Below are positions 13,071-25,359 of a DNA stretch of 64,000 nt, in pieces; within the stretch, counting starts at the first letter, position 1; the number at the start of each line of letters is the position of its first letter. Both the position numbers and the translations under genes were made by a program. Location of the stretch: positions 3,394,501-3,458,500 of the forward strand of contig JAQISU010000123.1 in assembly GCA_029339505.1 (NCBI GenBank), written 5' to 3'. This DNA comes from Unio delphinus. Lineage: Eukaryota; Mollusca; Bivalvia; Unionida; Unionidae. The notes beneath the pieces were generated by a model that worked only from the letters and a program-made list of their open reading frames with translations, had not been told where the DNA came from and ran no database searches.

Positions 13071-13774
13071 AGTGAAGTTGAGTAAAATCAAGGCTTTTAT
13101 CAAAGTAATGTGTCCCATAAGAAATAAATTTCTTCTGCCCCATCAGTCAAGCAGTTTCTTTACTTCCTTCTTCATTAAATATATTCTAACATATCCTCAA
13201 AGTTGAAAGAGATGTCTACTCCTAGTAAATATAATACTGTTTGTTGACCAGCTAATACAAATGTTTGGAAATATTGTTTTCATTTTAATTTTTTAAATTT
13301 CCAATTCTAATTGCTTTTGATTACAAAATATTTTATATCTGATGAACTACAGAGCTTTAGAATGCTATAACTGATAATTCAATTTCTTTTCTGTAATTCA
13401 GCCTGTACGCTTACATATTTGGAAAATGAGTTTCAACTTGACCAAGGGGACATTTATTCTAACCAGAAAAACACAAATTGATAAATATCACTTTTTCATA
13501 ATCTGTTCATTACAAATTGACTAGGATCCATACATGCAGCTGAAATATTTCCTTATTTAGACACATGCTGGTTTAAGGTTAACAAGGAAGTTTTCATTCG
13601 TACCTTGGTAAAACTTTCATAATATCACTCTAGTAGAAAAATCAAATGTTTAAACTGCAATTTACAATTTACCTTAATGTTATTCTATTAAAATCTTTTG
13701 TCTTTGTTTAAAAATGAAAAACATTCACAGAAATTGTTGATTTTTCTCACGAGTGTTTGTTTGTTTGTTTTTTT

Positions 13775-14010
13775 AGGGTTTAACACCATTTTTAGCACAC
13801 GATAGGCTATACATGGCGGCCAGTATTATTGGTGGAGGAAGAACCAGGGATAACCCCCGGAAAGAACCACCGACCCACGAGAAGCTACTGGCAAGCTTTC
13901 TCACGTAACTACATTAGCCGAATCTTAGACTCGAACCCACACAGATAGAGGTGAGATGGCAGTGATCCGTAACGGACAGCGCTTTAGACCACTCAGCCAC
14001 TCGGGGCCCC
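13775..14010 (-). mobile_element. tRNA-derived SINE, copy 2 of 3
   Basis: On the minus strand it begins GGGGCCCCGAGTGGCTGAGT, a tRNA-Leu/Ser-like start with an A box, then has a B box GGGTTCGAGTC. The body contains CTTGCCAGTAGCTTCTCGTG. A run of (TTTG)n lies next to its far end. This is the best preserved of the three copies and serves as the reference for the family. Confidence 0.8.
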
Positions 14011-14054
14011 TCTCACTTGTGTAACATTGTACAGGTATTTCCTTCTTCTTTCAG

Positions 14055-14194
14055 GCCCGGCTTGTACCAAATTGCAGAGTTCACCTGGGAGACCGACCTA
14101 TTCACATCACATTTAAAAGATTTCTTCATTCATTATCCTTCTTCAAGAAATTGAAATTGGTGTGGCATTTAATTACATCCAAAGATCCCATCAG
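14055..14194 (+). CDS. TRABD: TRABD-like TraB-domain protein, fourth exon
   Basis: 46 codons plus two bases, with acceptor TTCTTTCAG and donor AG|GTAAAC. It encodes ARLVPNCRVHLGDRPIHITF; the HLGDRPI block is diagnostic of TraB proteins. A Lys-rich helix follows. The last two bases (AG) join the first base of the next exon (T) to give Ser in the conserved SKEDVEKCKQ motif. That join confirms the splice sites. Confidence 0.92.
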
Positions 14195-17100
14195 GTAAAC
14201 ATAACTATTTGTAAAACCACAGACATGGACACAAAATCACACCTGTTCTATTGTTACAACAGTCACCTGTACGTAGCAGTAACCTGTTCACAATAGCCAT
14301 TCTAATTTCCTCGAGCAAATTTCCCTATATAAATGTCCTGTATGTAATGATCTTGTACCTTCTTCAGTCCTTGGCTATATGTTTCCCAACCAAAAGTGGT
14401 TTCTTCCTGCCCTAAGTGGTCACTGGAGCATATCATCAGTGACCACTAAAAGTATACAATTAACTTTTGCTTTATGAGCTAGGCACATAGCTGCCAACCC
14501 TCACAATTTAATAAAATAACCAATTTACTGTTAAGTGCTAGTTGTGATATCAGCATTTGCTGAAACGATCTGGTACTACTTGTTGTGGTATTAGTGAACT
14601 CTAGCTGATTGGTACTGTTGGTCTGGTAGCAAGCATTTTATCGTATTTCAACAGAGCATGTGCCGCCAACCCTGATTTGAATTACCATTTAACAACTTAT
14701 CTTGAAAATGTCTTCACCACTAAGGAAAAATATAGTTTCCTCTGATCCTTGTTATCTCATTTTTATGGTGGAATTTTTTTTTGTCCATATCACGTGACTA
14801 TATGACCTCATTAACATTTAGTTGTGAGACTTTATAGTCATGTGACTGACTGAAAATGGCCAAATCCAGGTCAAATTTCAGCAACAACGTACTTTCGTTT
14901 CTTCTGTCAGCGGATTAAAGACATGATGAATGCTATGCTCACCATTTTCGAGAAAATAAATCCTATTCCTATCGATTTCATGCAGGTATATCGCGATGAA
15001 AGGTTGTTCAAGTTTGCTGGGACAACTAGTAAGAGGCTACCCCAAGCTGACACCAAATGGTGTCGGCAAATTCCAACTTTTCAATCAGGAATCGACACCA
15101 ACCCTACACCCCAACATAAATGTCCAAATATAAAAAAGATGATGTGGCAAGGGTCAGAGGGAACTCGGGTTAGTAAAAAGAAATATATGGCACAAAAAGT
15201 GTAGTATAGTTTGGAATATACCAAAACATTTGCCATGCATTCATTTTTTCCGACAAATATTCGCAGACTCTGGTTGGCTGGAAAACTGTCATGTTATCGC
15301 AACAGAAGTCACTTTTTGTGCAAGTTTGACAGATATAGTTTGACATCTTTATCAGAAGCTAGATTCTGATGAAAAGTTCTGTCAAGTCAGGTGTAGATTA
15401 AATTTTTGGGTCTCAAAAATAGCTGAGTGGCTTGGTTTGATTCCTTATTCAGCACTGACCTCACATTAGCAGATAAGCTGACTGTCTTTTGATTGTAGCA
15501 AGTTGAACAGCTGGGTAATCAAGATATTGCTTGAAGTGTAAACAGCCATTCCCTAGCCTAAAATTTGTACAAGCTGGCTGACCAAAGAGTCAGTCCTCTA
15601 TATTAGTTAATTATAAGTTATCAATTACTAGTGAAATTAGTGCTTTGTCATGGTGCACAGAAACTTAGATCAGTGATTAAGTCACTGATTGATTAATGCG
15701 AGCAATATACAGTAATCTTGTGTCGAATATGGTATTTGTTTAAAAGCCAATTGTGACAGTTGACCCTGTATACAGAAGTCACCTGAGTACAAAGGCTTGC
15801 CTTTTCTCATAGGTGGCCGCTGTTGACAGGTTTTACTATATTTTAAATGCTCTAACTTTAATGTGTCCAGCAGAGTCATTCAATGTATCCAGCGGTCACT
15901 TTCTAACCAGTTATGTATAAATAGTTCTGCTGCCAAGCCAAACTGATCGACAAAGATTTCATCACACATTCCTTAGACCAAGTATTTGCTTAATTTTATG
16001 TAAAATTTTATGCCTTTGATTGTTTTGCATGAATAATATTGTGACATTTTGTTATAGTTTCTGTATGCACTCATATTCCCCCATTCCTGTCAGACTTCCA
16101 CACAGTGTGGTAGGAATCTGAGACACAAAAACATGTTTTGTGATCCCAAGGTTTGTATGTCAGTGTATCACATAAATAAGAGAATTGTTGAGAATAAGTA
16201 TTCTGTTCATATAAGACTATAGAAACTTACTTTTAATTTAGAATATAAATTAAAAAACATAACATATCTGTTTTCTAAAAATGCTGAGGCACTTTTAAAC
16301 AAATTTTATCTAACAGAATTCGCATAATCATATATTGTCAATGCGCACACACAAATCACAGCAAAGCAAACAGTATAAAATACAGAAAATGTCCATCTTT
16401 AAAATCAGTTGAACAGTGGAATACTGTATTGATCTCTTGTGTTGTTTGATTCATTTGGAGATGGAACATTCCAGTAATGTATTATACCAGTTAAGTTGTA
16501 TTACTGTTATGATCTCAGTGGATTTCGTATTCTCTAGAATGACAAATGTCAATATGGTATTTACTATGTGCGGAGAATGAAATACTCCCTTTTTTTGTCT
16601 GTGCTTCACAAAGTCCAACTTCATCTACCAGAAGGTCTGAAATTTAGTTTTGCTGGTCTTTGCATGCATTGAAGATGACTTGTCCTTTCTGAATCAAAGT
16701 TATGTTCTGACAATTGCATGCTCACATCGTACACTGTTATGTTTGTTATTTCATTTATCAAAATGATCACAGTTTGCATTTTATGTATGGAGTAAAATTG
16801 GACTTCAAGAAAACGTTACTGTCGATCATGACTTATCAAACATTAATATGGTAGTTAAGTATTCATTTTCATGGTGTCAGAGTGTAAAAACTTAAATTTC
16901 TTCAGCACCCATCTTTCATTTACTGTATTTTAAATGGATTGTGTTGTTCCACTTCATATACTTAACATATGCTAATTAGCATATTGGACTTGCCCACAGC
17001 AGGATTAGCAACACAAAAGCACAATAGCCAATGTCAGTTAAATAATCAGTGGAATGGTGGTTGTTTAATTCTGTCATTTCATTTTCATTGTCTCTGTAGC

Positions 17101-17395
17101 AGTTGCCTTATACACTGTCAGTGGTGATTTACCATTAGCATTCAGCATAAAGCTGTGTGAATCATTACTGCTTTGTGTTTAAACAGGCTACAGGTTGCTG
17201 ATATCATGTTGACAGGAATGTTCTCAGATGCACTTTATTGATTTTGTGTGTGATGTATAACAGGTCAGGTGTGTGCCCCCAGCAAGGACTTGTTCTTGAT
17301 TTACATGTATCTGTGATTGTTACTTTTTCTTTCATTTCTCATTAATTGTTTTACATTTTTTGCTTGTTTGTTAGTTGTTTGCATGTCTATTTCAG
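14195..17395 (+). other. TRABD intron 4
   Basis: A 3.2-kb AT-rich intron, phase 2. An open frame at 14923-15204 has no recognisable domain and no homologous context; I do not call it a gene. I see no other structure. Confidence 0.75.
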
Positions 17396-17559
17396 TAAAG
17401 AAGATGTAGAGAAGTGCAAACAGAAGGATTTGCTGAAAGAAATGTTAACAGAGATGACAGGAGAATATCCTGATTTGACAAGAGTCTTTGTTGAAGAGAG
17501 GGACATTTTCCTGGCCAATTCTTTAAAATTTGCTGCTCAACCAATCCATCTGTCCACAG
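17396..17559 (+). CDS. TRABD: TRABD-like TraB-domain protein, fifth exon
   Basis: The exon supplies one base to the preceding Ser codon, then 54 codons plus one base. It encodes KEDVEKCKQKDLLKEM and the segment ending ERDIFLANSLKFAAQPIHL. This is the conserved helical part of the TraB domain that carries the ERD motif. The acceptor is CTATTTCAG and the donor is ACAG|GTAAAG. The following intron is 29.7 kb because of nested insertions; the frame resumes at 47250. Confidence 0.92.
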
Positions 17560-17951
17560 GTAAAGCTTACAGTTATGTCAGAATCAAAGATTTTTGAGTA
17601 GGGATTAATTTAGTCTTTTTCTGGACTATTTAGTAGTTATGTCTGTTATGGATGAACTTTTGAACTTCAACCTTTGATCTCATTTAATAGTGAGAAAGAT
17701 TTTATTAAAAACTTGCCCAGATTAAAATACATGGAATCAATATTAGATGACTGAAGTATTAACGATGTTAATATAGCCATATCATAATGTTTCTATATGT
17801 AACATATAATAACACCTGATGACATCACAAATAATGTTGTAACATCTTGCGAGACAAAGGTCGGTTGACCAAGGCATCCAAATCTATTTTGTAGAAATTT
17901 TAGAGTCTTTTGCTGGTCACCAATGTGATTCTTTGTTGAATTTCTTCATTG

Positions 17952-18113
17952 ATTGATTAAATGTCATACACACTAGCAGGAAGTTCAGTATTACTACAGG
18001 TGGTGCCAGTGTACATTGAAGATACAAATGTGTTATTCACAGGCAGACCACCAAACAGTCGTATTTGGATATTAGACAAAAAACTGAATACACTTTCAGC
18101 AACATAAGTGCCA
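17952..18113. repeat. Dispersed repeat, copy 2 of 2
   Basis: Shares GGTGGTGCCAGTGTA, CACAGGCAGACCACCAAACA and AAAAACTGAATACACTTT in the same order with 12893-13070. The class is unknown. Confidence 0.7.
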
Positions 18114-18930
18114 TTTCAAGTATGTGTAACTCCCCTCCACACTCCCTGTGGTATTTGGTGCAGAAAAGTCACACTATATTATGGTTTTGTTGATGAGATT
18201 GTATTCTTCGTTGAAACACTCTGGGTTGTAATTATAACAATCTTTTGCATGCATCATATTTTTTTGTACACATCCCATTTCAATTGTTTCAGGACGCGTG
18301 ATAAGTGCATGAACATTCATTGTTTGCCTCACTGATATCTTCAACAAGTTATTGCCTCACTATATTTTTCTGTCTATGAGGTTAGTGGTGAAAGTTACAG
18401 ACAAATCATTGTGGTTTCATTAATGACTTCTGGTGCATTGTTGCCCGCATTAATTGATCCCATGGGTGTTTTCAATCTATCTTTGAGGTCAATAAGGCCA
18501 CTGTCCAACACGGTCTTCTCCTTGTATTACTTTTTCTTTAATTTTGTTTTAGATGCTTCAACTTGAGATTGGCTTTTGGATGTATATTTGGGTAACCTCT
18601 ATTTGGATGTAACAAATATGCTTGATAGCCTTCTTGCATTTAGCAATTTTACGAACTGGACCTGGTTTTTCTTTGGCTCCTGTTAGCACTGTTGTTGCCG
18701 TATTAACATCCCTGGCATATTTCAGCAATTTCTTGTTTTTTGTACAGTCACAGTGAGGACTTCTCTTGCAGTCTGTCATGCCTGTAACATATTGTGACAC
18801 TTTTTCAACCTTCAATAACATGAATCAATTCATGTTCAGCTTTATGTTAGTGCTTCTCATACTCTTCTATGACATCAATGGGAGACAATTGCTTCTCTTT
18901 TAAATATGTTCCATAATCAGATTATGTTAT

Positions 18931-19020
18931 GAATATTAGCCTGCTACCTCGCAAATTTAGCCCTTCTAAAGTCAGCATTTTCTGGTTTTTTTTCTTCAAT
19001 TGACAAAGGGTAATGACGTT
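18931..19020. repeat. Degenerate copy of a DIRS-type terminal repeat
   Basis: The sequence AATATTAGCCTGCTACCTCG followed by a fragment with TTGACAAAGGGTAATGAC is a mutated version of the left terminal repeat of the DIRS element at 19423-19510. It suggests an older related insertion next to the younger one. Confidence 0.5.
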
Positions 19021-19405
19021 TGTATATTACCTCGAATTTGCCACCACCAGATGACACCAGTTTTTAGGTTTGCAAATGTATTTATCACATCATACGGTTT
19101 ATCATTTGATAATTCATACCATTTCGTTTTAATTGAACCATTGAATATCCTTTTGGATCTCTTGTGTGGCTTGATTATCCTGCTGTGGGTTGTATCCATT
19201 TTTTAATTTCTTCTAAATGTGAGTGATTTTGTTCATCTTTAATTACATATCATACCTCACTATTGTTGACCTCAGCATGGTCATTACAAGTTAGTGCAAC
19301 CTTGACTTTTTCCACTTTCCCAGCTTGTAATGGAATTCCGTTTAGCGAGTTATTAGCATGCTTCAGTGCTTATTTATGCTTTGCTTTCTCCTTTGAATAC
19401 GTTCA

Positions 19406-19571
19406 CCAATCACATTACTTTAGGGATATTAGCCTGCTACCTCGCGAATCCAGCCCTACCAAAAGACGAAAATTCGTCTTTCCTGTCTATGTCATATAGA
19501 CAAAGGGCAATAACTCTTGCCCATTACCTCCCCTTGCCGCCCGTTAGGTGTCGCTTCTTTAGTTTTTTAGC
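19406..19571 (+). repeat. Left inverted terminal repeat of the DIRS element
   Basis: 166 bp, matching the reverse complement of 43241-43406 with a single obvious difference near the inner end. It contains short hairpins, for example AAAGACGAA/TTCGTCTTT and GTCTAT/ATAGAC, as is common in DIRS termini. Confidence 0.9.
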
Positions 19572-19974
19572 TTCGCTTGTTGTGTGTAAACACGTACAAT
19601 TAGACCTCCAATGAATCCAAGCCATCTTAGTGTAAATTCTGACCATCCGAAGTTAAATTTGGAATTACTGTGTTGGATAATCATTCCTCAACAGGTCGTA
19701 TACATTATTTTACAATATTTTCCAATTTGAGTGACTTTGTCACCTTTTCTAGACTTCGGACCAGGTTGCAACGTGGTCAAAGCACGCTTATGGCGGTACT
19801 AGCATGTAATACATGTAGCACTCAATAATTTCGCTTATTCCGTATGTAACGTTTACGATATTAGCGACTAATAACGTGCTGCATTGATAATATGTGCTTT
19901 ATTTATCTTCTTTGACGTTTCAGTAGACTTCAAAAAAGTCTTTGAACGACCAATTTGCGACTTTAATGGCGGAC

Positions 19975-20810
19975 TTCGTGTTGTAGTCACGAGTTCACGC
20001 AACACTAAATCATTTCGCTTCCTCCGTTAGTTACGGTTATGGTAATAGCGACTTAATAGCGTGTTGAATTGCTAAATGTGCTTTGTTTATCATCTTTTTC
20101 ATTTCAGTAGACTTCGTCTTGAACGACCTATTGCAACACGCTCACGGCGATAACTAGTGTGGTCATTAAGAGTTAACATGGCACGGAATAATTTGACTAC
20201 TCCGTTAATAACGGTTATAGTATTATCGAATTAATAATATGCTGAATTTTTAATTCATGTTGAAGTCATGAGTTCACGCGACACTAAATCATTTCACTTC
20301 CTCCGTTAGTTACGGTTATGGTAATAGCGACTTAATAGCGTGCTGAATTGCTAATTGTGCTTTGTTTATCATCTTTTTCGTTTCAGTAGACTTTGTCTTG
20401 AACAAACCATTGCAACACGCTCACGGCGATAACTAGTGTTGTCATTAAGAGTTAACATGGCACGGAATAATTTGACTACTCCGTTAATAACGGTTATAGT
20501 ATTATCGAATTAATAATATGCTGAATTTTTAATTCATGTTGAAGTCATGAGTTCACGCGACACTAAATCATTTCACTTCCTCCGTTAGTTACGGTTATGG
20601 TAATAGCGACTTAATAGCGTGCTGAATTGCTAATTGTGCTTTGTTTATCATCTTTTTCGTTTCAGTAGACTTCGTCTTGAACGAACCATTGCAACACGCT
20701 CACGGCGATAACTAGTGTTGTCATTAAGAGTTAACATGGCACGGAATAATTTGACTACTCCGTTAATAACGGTTATAGTATTATCGAATTAATAATATGC
20801 TGAATTTTTT
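19975..20810 (+). repeat. About 279-bp tandem repeat in the DIRS leader, 3 copies
   Basis: AATTCATGTTGAAGTCATGA recurs at 20252 and 20531 (period 279), and an older diverged copy begins near 19975. Each unit carries CTCCGTTAGTTACGGTTATG and a pyrimidine-rich TTTCAGTAGAC stretch. The array lies between the left terminal repeat and the gag-like region, so it may be an expanded untranslated leader or promoter region. That role is inference. Confidence 0.85.
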
Positions 20811-20855
20811 AATTTGTGCTTTGTTCTCTTCTTTTGTCGTTTCAGTAAGCAAAGT

Positions 20856-23160
20856 CGACAATGAAGGCATGAATGGCAAAATGGGTGTTGGCAATGTGGA
20901 AATGGAGGAAATTATGTTGACATGGTTTAGGCTGCCCAGTGGGTGTAAATTTCACCGCAGATCCGTACATGGCTTTCGGGCCTGTAAGTCAGGACGCATG
21001 GAGTCTATGCTGGATCAATTGGATCCATTTTAATATGCACTTTCGCCGGCCTTCCAGCTGTCAGTCCAGCCGACACCGTCAGTTCAGCCGGCACTTCAGC
21101 AGGCAAACCGGCATTAACCGTCCATCCGGCACCGTCCGTTCAGCCCAAATGGCATCGGACGGCCAGCCGACCTTCCAGCTTGCATCAACAGGCACCGGCC
21201 GTTCAGCCCAAATGGCACCGGCCGGCCAGCCGACCTTCCAGCCTGCGTCGACAGGCACCGGCCGTCCATACGGCATCGACCGTTCAGCCCAAATGGCACC
21301 GGTCGTCCAGCCGACCTTCCAGCCGGCATCAACCGGCACCGGCCGTCCATCCGGCAACGACCGTTCAGCCCAATTGGCACCGGTCGTCCAGCCTACCTTC
21401 CAGCCGGTATCAACCGGCACCGGCCGTCCATCCGGCAACGAGTGTTCAGCCCAAATGGCACCGGTCGTCCAGCCAACCTTCCAGCCGGCATCAACCTGCA
21501 CCGGCCGTCCATCCGGCAGCGACCGTTCAGCCCAAATGGCACCGGTCGTCCAGCCGACCTTCCAGCCGGCATCAACCGGCACCGGCCGACCATCCGGCAA
21601 CGACCGTTAAGCCCAAATGGCACCAGTCTTCCAGCCGGCATCAACCTGCACCGGCTGTACATCGGATTTACGGAGATTATAGTGATGTACCCGTCAGTCA
21701 ATCTACACTACTGGTTACATATCACTACCATGAGAGAAATGTTATAGATGAATCTCCCTCCAATCAGACCATTCGAGAGGCAGGTGCCGGTCATAGCCGA
21801 ACCTTCGCCGACATTCCGGCCGACCATATACCAGACAAATTAGTCGGTATTGCCGGTGTACACCTCCCGTCATGTCAAATACGTGACGGTCTGATTTTAA
21901 AACAAGGGAGAATTAGTGATATTATCAGAGGTGACGGAATTGAGTTATCTATGCCACTTGGTATGTGCTACCCAGATATGACAGCTTTTACCAGAACAGG
22001 TCTTTCAGGCCGACCATCCGCCAGTTCAATCAGCCGGCAGTGCCGGCCGTCCATATGTTCACGGCTTCTCCACAAGGGAGATTTAGTGAAAGTGTCAATT
22101 ATGACAGAATTGCGTCATCTAAGTCACCTTGTATGCTGTACAGATATGCAAGCTGTACCAGAACCAACATTCCCTCTGAGCGAATGGTAGATGGGCGCGT
22201 AGTGCTGGACGCACTACATAAGCATTATGTAATTGTTATTACCTTACAGTCGGCAACATCCGGCACCGGGCGTCCATCCGGCAATGACCGTTCAGCCCAT
22301 ATGGCACCGGTCATCCAGCAGACCTTCCCGCCGGCACTAACCGGCACCGGACGATCCGGCAATGACCGTTCAGCCCATATGGCACCGGTCGTCCAGCCAA
22401 GCTTTCAGCCGACACTTGCCGGCACTGACCGTTCATCCGGCTCCGGCCGTCCAGCCCAACAGGCACCGGTCATCCAACCGTAAGGAGATTTTAGTCTTAT
22501 ACCAGTCCATCCGACTATACCGCTGTACCAGCACGGGGACTTTTATCATACCGCAATCCGCACAAATCGGATTGACGAAGATTCTAATGATGTTTCCGTC
22601 TGTCAATCCGTACTACCGGTTACATATCACTACCATGACACAGATAGTTGGCGAGGAATCTCTCGATCCAACCCGACCATTCGAGCGGTCGGTGCCGGTC
22701 ATAGCCGGCCCGTCGCAGTCATTCAGGCCAAACATATGCCAATCAATTCATTCGGCATTGCCGGCCGTCCATAGGCTAACAGCTCATCCACAAGGGAGAG
22801 TGAATGCCTTTATCAGAGATGATGGAATCGAGTCATCTATGCCACCTGGTATGCATTACCCCGATATGGATGCTTTACCAGAGCAAGATTATGTACATAG
22901 TGAGTGCGATGAGTCGCAGGCAAATCAGCGGTATGCAGATCCAACTATGGAACGGACTGAGTTCAGCTTCAAAGCCGCAGTGGAGGAAATTTATAAGGTG
23001 TTGGCCCCTTCAGAATGCCCTCCACCTCCTGCTGCCATTACCGACTATAAGGTTAGAGCGTCGGTCGATCTGGATGAGGGGGAAGAGACTCTATCCTTCC
23101 GCCTCCTTCCCCAGTCGACAAAATTAAGGAAATTAATGACCGTCTGTCGACACGCATAGG
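20856..23160 (+). pseudogene. DIRS gag-like region with GC-rich repeats, frame broken
   Basis: Sequence of clearly higher GC content than its surroundings. It begins after CGTTTCAGTAAGC at about 20840 with segments including FHRRSVHGFRACKSG, and continues into 81-bp repeats encoding TGTGRPSGNDRSAQMAPV. It ends in an acidic, proline-rich stretch containing LAPSECPPPPAAITDY. Several parts are repeated: the segment with ATTATCAGAGGTGACGGAAT near 21918 has relatives near 22090 and 22815. Stops and frame changes interrupt it throughout. Its position before the reverse transcriptase makes gag the natural reading, but I recognise no zinc knuckle or capsid fold. Confidence 0.55.
21165..21650 (+). repeat. 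81-bp GC-rich tandem repeat in the gag-like region
   Basis: CCTTCCAG occurs at 21171, 21234, 21315, 21396, 21477 and 21558, giving a period of 81 bp after one shorter first unit. Each unit encodes a Pro/Thr/Gly-rich 27-residue segment. Since 81 is divisible by three, all frames on both strands stay open here, so the opposite-strand open frames are artefacts. Similar units reappear at 22240-22490. Confidence 0.9.
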
Positions 23161-23333
23161 GGATCCAGGAATTGCTAAGGTTTTTCTTTTCTGAAAGCCA
23201 AGTACCAGCGTCGTTTTCAGGTCGATGGTACAAAACTCACTCCGGTGCGTTCAGTACTGAGGTCCCGGCTCTGGATAAAAATATGGCAGCAGTCCATATG
23301 TCTGCTCCATTGTCTTATAAAGTGGACTAAACG

Positions 23334-24110
23334 GTGTTCAATGCCAAGTCCAAGCTGGTTCGAAATGTAGTCGCTACGTCTTCACTGTTAGATCTAGCCT
23401 CCCTAGCCATTTTCAGGATCGCTGATAAATCTGGCAATGAACATGCTTGGGATTCGACGGCCCGGTTAGCTAGGGTTCTTAACAGGGCAGCTCACCATTC
23501 CATGGCCAATGCGCTGACTGCTTCTGCCAACCTAGACCTGATACGTCGTGACGCATGTATGAAGGGCACGTCGCTTAAACCCCATCATATGCTGGCTAGA
23601 TATGACCGACGCACATTTCACGTCCCTATCCCACGAGTTGCGGACATTCTCCGTTGTGCTTGTCGGGACTAGGCTTATCAGTTCCATGTCATACCTTTTG
23701 GCCTAAATTTAAGCCCTTGGGCTAGTACCAAGGTTATGGATTACGTCGTCACCCTGTTCCGCTCGACTTCATCTATTGCGTCGGCAGTATATTTGGACGA
23801 CATCCTCCAGTAACATCTGTCAAGTTCTACTCTGCTCAAAGGCAGAAACGATCTTATATCACTTTACGTCATATAGGCTTTCTCGTGAACTGGATAAAGT
23901 CTGATCTGTCCAATCCGGATTTTGGTCCATCTGGGTGTGGAGTTTCTCCTGATCTGAATCTGGTAAGGCTTCTTCGAGTTTGCGATCATCCAGATAATTA
24001 CACTCGTAGAGTCCGTTTCCGGCAGGATGCGCATTTTAGCGAGAGAGTTGCAGATCCTCGGATTATTCAATGCGGCAGCAGACTTGATCCCTCTCAGCCG
24101 TCCTTTTAGG
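23334..24110 (+). pseudogene. DIRS reverse transcriptase region, frame broken
   Basis: The first open part (to 23672) ends in a segment with YDRRTFHVPIPRVADILRC, typical of the region before the polymerase core. In the next frame come YQFHVIPFGLNLSPWASTKV and AVYLDDIL, the latter being the YxDD-type active site (YLDD). Then GFLVNWIKSDLSNPDFGP appears, the conserved stretch after the YxDD box in DIRS/Ngaro elements. Frameshifts near 23670 and 23815 and stops show the gene is dead. Confidence 0.8.
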
Positions 24111-24279
24111 CGCCCTTTACAAAGGACTTTGCTAGCGTAATTGCGCCATTTTCAAGTCCCTTCGATCCCAGAAAACAGTCATGCTCACGCCAGAGATACG
24201 ATCATTCTTGAGTCAATGGCACAACCCCTGTAGGCTGTCCACAGGGATTACTCTGGAGATACCCCAAGGGGATAACGGT

Positions 24280-24770
24280 ATGTTCCGCCACTAATACCTA
24301 CGGTTGGGGTGCCCACCTGTTGCCGGACTTAGATACTGTCAGCGGCACGTGGGTGCCAGGGGCGAGCCCTTTCCACATCAACCTTTCAGAAATAGCGGTT
24401 GTCATCAATGCCTTTCATTTCGGGCAGGATCAACTCTTATTACAAACTGCCCTCATTATGTCAGACAACATTGTGGTTGTGCCTTGCCTCAAAACAAGGG
24501 GACACCAATCACCAGACCTGTGCAATCTGAACTGGCAGTTTCTACATTGGTTCGACAATCTCCACCTCAATGTACAATTCAGACACACAGAATGGTCACT
24601 CCATCAATCGGACTTTCTTCCAATCGACACACTTTGGAGACGTCCGATGATTGATCTTTGCAACAAGGTGGAATAGCAAATTCTCCACCTTTCATCTCAC
24701 AGGTTCCAGACCCAGAAGCTTGGGTCGTGGATGCTCGATCAATCACCTGGGAAGGGTTGTGGTCATTTCC
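24280..24770 (+). pseudogene. DIRS RNase H region, frame broken
   Basis: After a GWGAHLLPDL start in the 24304-24340 region, the frame at 24320-24676 reads FHINLSEIAVVINAF, then IMSDNIVVVPCLKTRGHQSP. This matches the RNase H domain of tyrosine-recombinase elements (E in the helix, DN in the strand). A following segment in another frame reads IFATRWNSKFSTF, the motif that normally links RNase H to the recombinase in these elements. At least one frameshift separates the two parts. Confidence 0.8.
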
Positions 24771-24989
24771 TACCCTCCCACGGTCTTGGTACTGGAATTA
24801 ATCCAGAAGTTAAGGGGTCAGAATTGTCAGATGGTTCTGATTACCCTTCTCAGATGGAACAACTACTGGGTCTCCGATCTACTCAATCTAGGCGATAGAT
24901 CTACCCAGGAAGATTACAGTCAGCACAAGTATTCACAAGCAACCGCGGCCAGGGGTGTTCCACCCCTGTCCGGACCGTCTTTTTGTTCA

Positions 24990-25311
24990 AGCTTGGCTCT
25001 TGTCCAGACAGCCTTGCAAGACAAACAATTTAAATCTTTGATTGCGGAGAGAATCTCGAGAGCAAGAAGGCCCTCTACTCTGAAGGTTTACGAGGGCAAG
25101 TGGCATGTTTTCAGAGACTGGTACCATATCATTCACATTGTTCCTCTGAGTGTCACAATCCCTCAACTGGCCAACTTTTCTCTGGCTTTTCAAGGAGAAA
25201 CATCTGGCTCCAGTTATTCTCAAATGTTACCGCTCCATGATATCAGACACATTCCGCCATTCTGGTACATGTGCTATCAGCCATGACAAAGATTTGTCAG
25301 ATCTTTTAGAC

Positions 25312-25359
<48 letters not shown>

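Larger units (their letters stand above)
8475..14054 (+). other. TRABD intron 3
   Basis: A 5.6-kb intron, phase 0, of which more than half is the 42-bp minisatellite at 9536-12676. A dispersed repeat (12893-13070) and a second SINE copy (13775-14010) follow. The rest is AT-rich with no recognisable function. Confidence 0.8.

Noticed and set aside
14923..15204. 93-codon open frame in TRABD intron 4
   Set aside because: No recognisable domain, no repeat or element context and no splice signals linking it to the TRABD exons.
18558..19206. Open frames of 67-87 codons left of the DIRS element
   Set aside because: No motif recognised. The area includes a degraded DIRS terminal fragment and may be old element debris; coding is not supported.
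21079..21701. Minus-strand open frames of 88-173 codons
   Set aside because: Mirror frames of the 81-bp GC-rich repeats on the gag strand.
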